DNA from: Bacillota bacterium
GTDB lineage: Bacteria > Bacillota > Clostridia > Lachnospirales > Lachnospiraceae
Reading direction: 5' to 3'
Length of the DNA stretch: 14,661 nt
Assembly (NCBI GenBank): GCA_023437885.1
Contig: JAEZFH010000243.1
Coordinates: forward strand, 1 to 14,661
Shown in pieces: positions 14,093 through 14,661 of the stretch. Under the pieces are notes generated by a model that did no database searches, had not been told where the DNA came from, and saw nothing but the letters and a program-made list of their open reading frames with translations. Position 1 is the stretch's first letter, and each line of letters opens with the position of its first letter. The position numbers and the translations under genes are program-made.

Positions 14093-14661
14093 ATGAAGTT
14101 TACTAAAATGCAGGGCTGCGGAAACGATTATGTTTATGTTGATTGCACCAAAGAAAGTATAGATAATATTCCTGAGACAGCAATCAGGGTAAGTGACAGG
14201 CATTTCGGCATTGGCTCGGATGGTCTGATCTTAATCCGGCCTTCGGAGTCAGCCGATTTTATGATGGATATGTATAATAATGACGGCTCCAGGGGCAGGA
14301 TGTGCGGGAACGGGATTCGCTGCGTTGCAAAATATGTATATGATTACGGCTTAACGGATAAGAAGCAGCTTCGAATCGAGACCTTAAGCGGAATTAAGGT
14401 GCTGGATCTGCTTGTCGAAGAGGGGAAAGTAGCCTGGGTTACTGTTGATATGGGAGCTCCGATTACCAAAGCCTCCTTAATTCCGGTGAAGACGGATAAA
14501 GAGCTTTTAATCCGGGAGCCGATTACGGTTGATGACCGGATTTATGAAATAACCTGTGTGTCCATGGGGAACCCTCATGCGGTCGTCTTTGTGGAGGATA
14601 CCGCTTGAATGCCGCGGGAGGGGGTCGGACCGAAGTTTGTACATCATGAAATGTTTCCGGA
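14093..14661 (+). CDS. dapF: Diaminopimelate epimerase with an internal TGA stop; runs off the right edge
   Basis: DapF converts LL- to meso-diaminopimelate for lysine and peptidoglycan synthesis. From ATG 14093 (GGGAGG at 14081-14086) the protein begins MKFTKMQGCGNDYVYVD and carries the first catalytic cysteine, C71, in MCGNGIRC. GNPHAVVFVEDTA then meets an in-frame TGA at 14606-14608, after 171 residues; the family is usually about 275-285. In the same frame past the stop the reading continues as VGPKFVHHEMFP to the edge, which matches the family's IGPKFxxHxxFP. The residue count between VED and GP also equals the usual nine if the TGA is counted as a residue. So homology does not end at the stop: this is a nonsense mutation, a pair of compensating frameshifts or sequencing errors (there is a G-rich run at 14615-14624), or, least likely, recoding. 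The second catalytic cysteine lies outside the window. Confidence 0.85.

Noticed and set aside
14606..14608. TGA as a selenocysteine codon in DapF
   Set aside because: The position is not one of the two catalytic cysteines of the family and no hairpin element is evident in the short remaining sequence; a mutation or sequencing error is far more likely.

Overview
The window looks like chromosomal DNA of an anaerobic Firmicute, most likely a clostridium of the Lachnospiraceae type. The evidence is moderate base composition, strong AGGAGG-type ribosome binding sites, frequent GTG/TTG starts, TTGACA/TATAAT promoters, a clostridial-type glnA followed by an ANTAR regulator gene, and a split ThrE-type exporter. 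Species assignment is inference; no search could be run.

Layout. 1-719 (minus): 5' part of an MFS transporter gene that runs off the left edge. 1054-2260 (plus): a two-gene ThrE-type exporter closed by a clean hairpin. 2449-6750 (plus): a tightly overlapping three-gene operon of a LytTR regulator and two ABC exporter half-transporters; the regulator has Glu at the phospho-acceptor position and no kinase gene nearby. 6760-7587 (minus) and 7727-9229 (plus): an AraC-family regulator divergent from a GH51 alpha-L-arabinofuranosidase, with an inverted repeat between them. 9614-10741 (plus): an iron-type alcohol dehydrogenase behind a textbook sigma-A promoter. 10781-13083 (plus): the nitrogen-assimilation block. 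13336-13884 (plus): an RmlC-like epimerase-family protein lacking two key residues. 14093 to the right edge (plus): dapF, interrupted by an in-frame TGA.

The most striking element is the glnA leader. A strong promoter (TTGACA at 10781) would start transcription almost exactly at the first of five tandem 39-bp repeats (10818-11012). Each repeat can fold into a hairpin, and several differences between copies are pair-preserving. The array is followed at once by an intrinsic terminator with seven T (11017-11058), and only then by the glnA ribosome binding site. Downstream of glnA lies an ANTAR-domain protein gene; ANTAR proteins are known RNA-binding antiterminators. The simplest reading is a locus-encoded attenuation system in which the ANTAR protein, through the multi-hairpin leader, controls terminator readthrough into glnA and its own gene. 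The alternative is a freestanding small RNA of about 240 nt that titrates the ANTAR protein. The five-copy array differs from the two-hairpin ANTAR targets described elsewhere, and I could not find the standard hexaloop signature in it.

Stretches without genes (720-1053, 9230-9613, 10742-11107, 13084-13335, 13885-14092) hold promoters, hairpins and short repeats, described individually.
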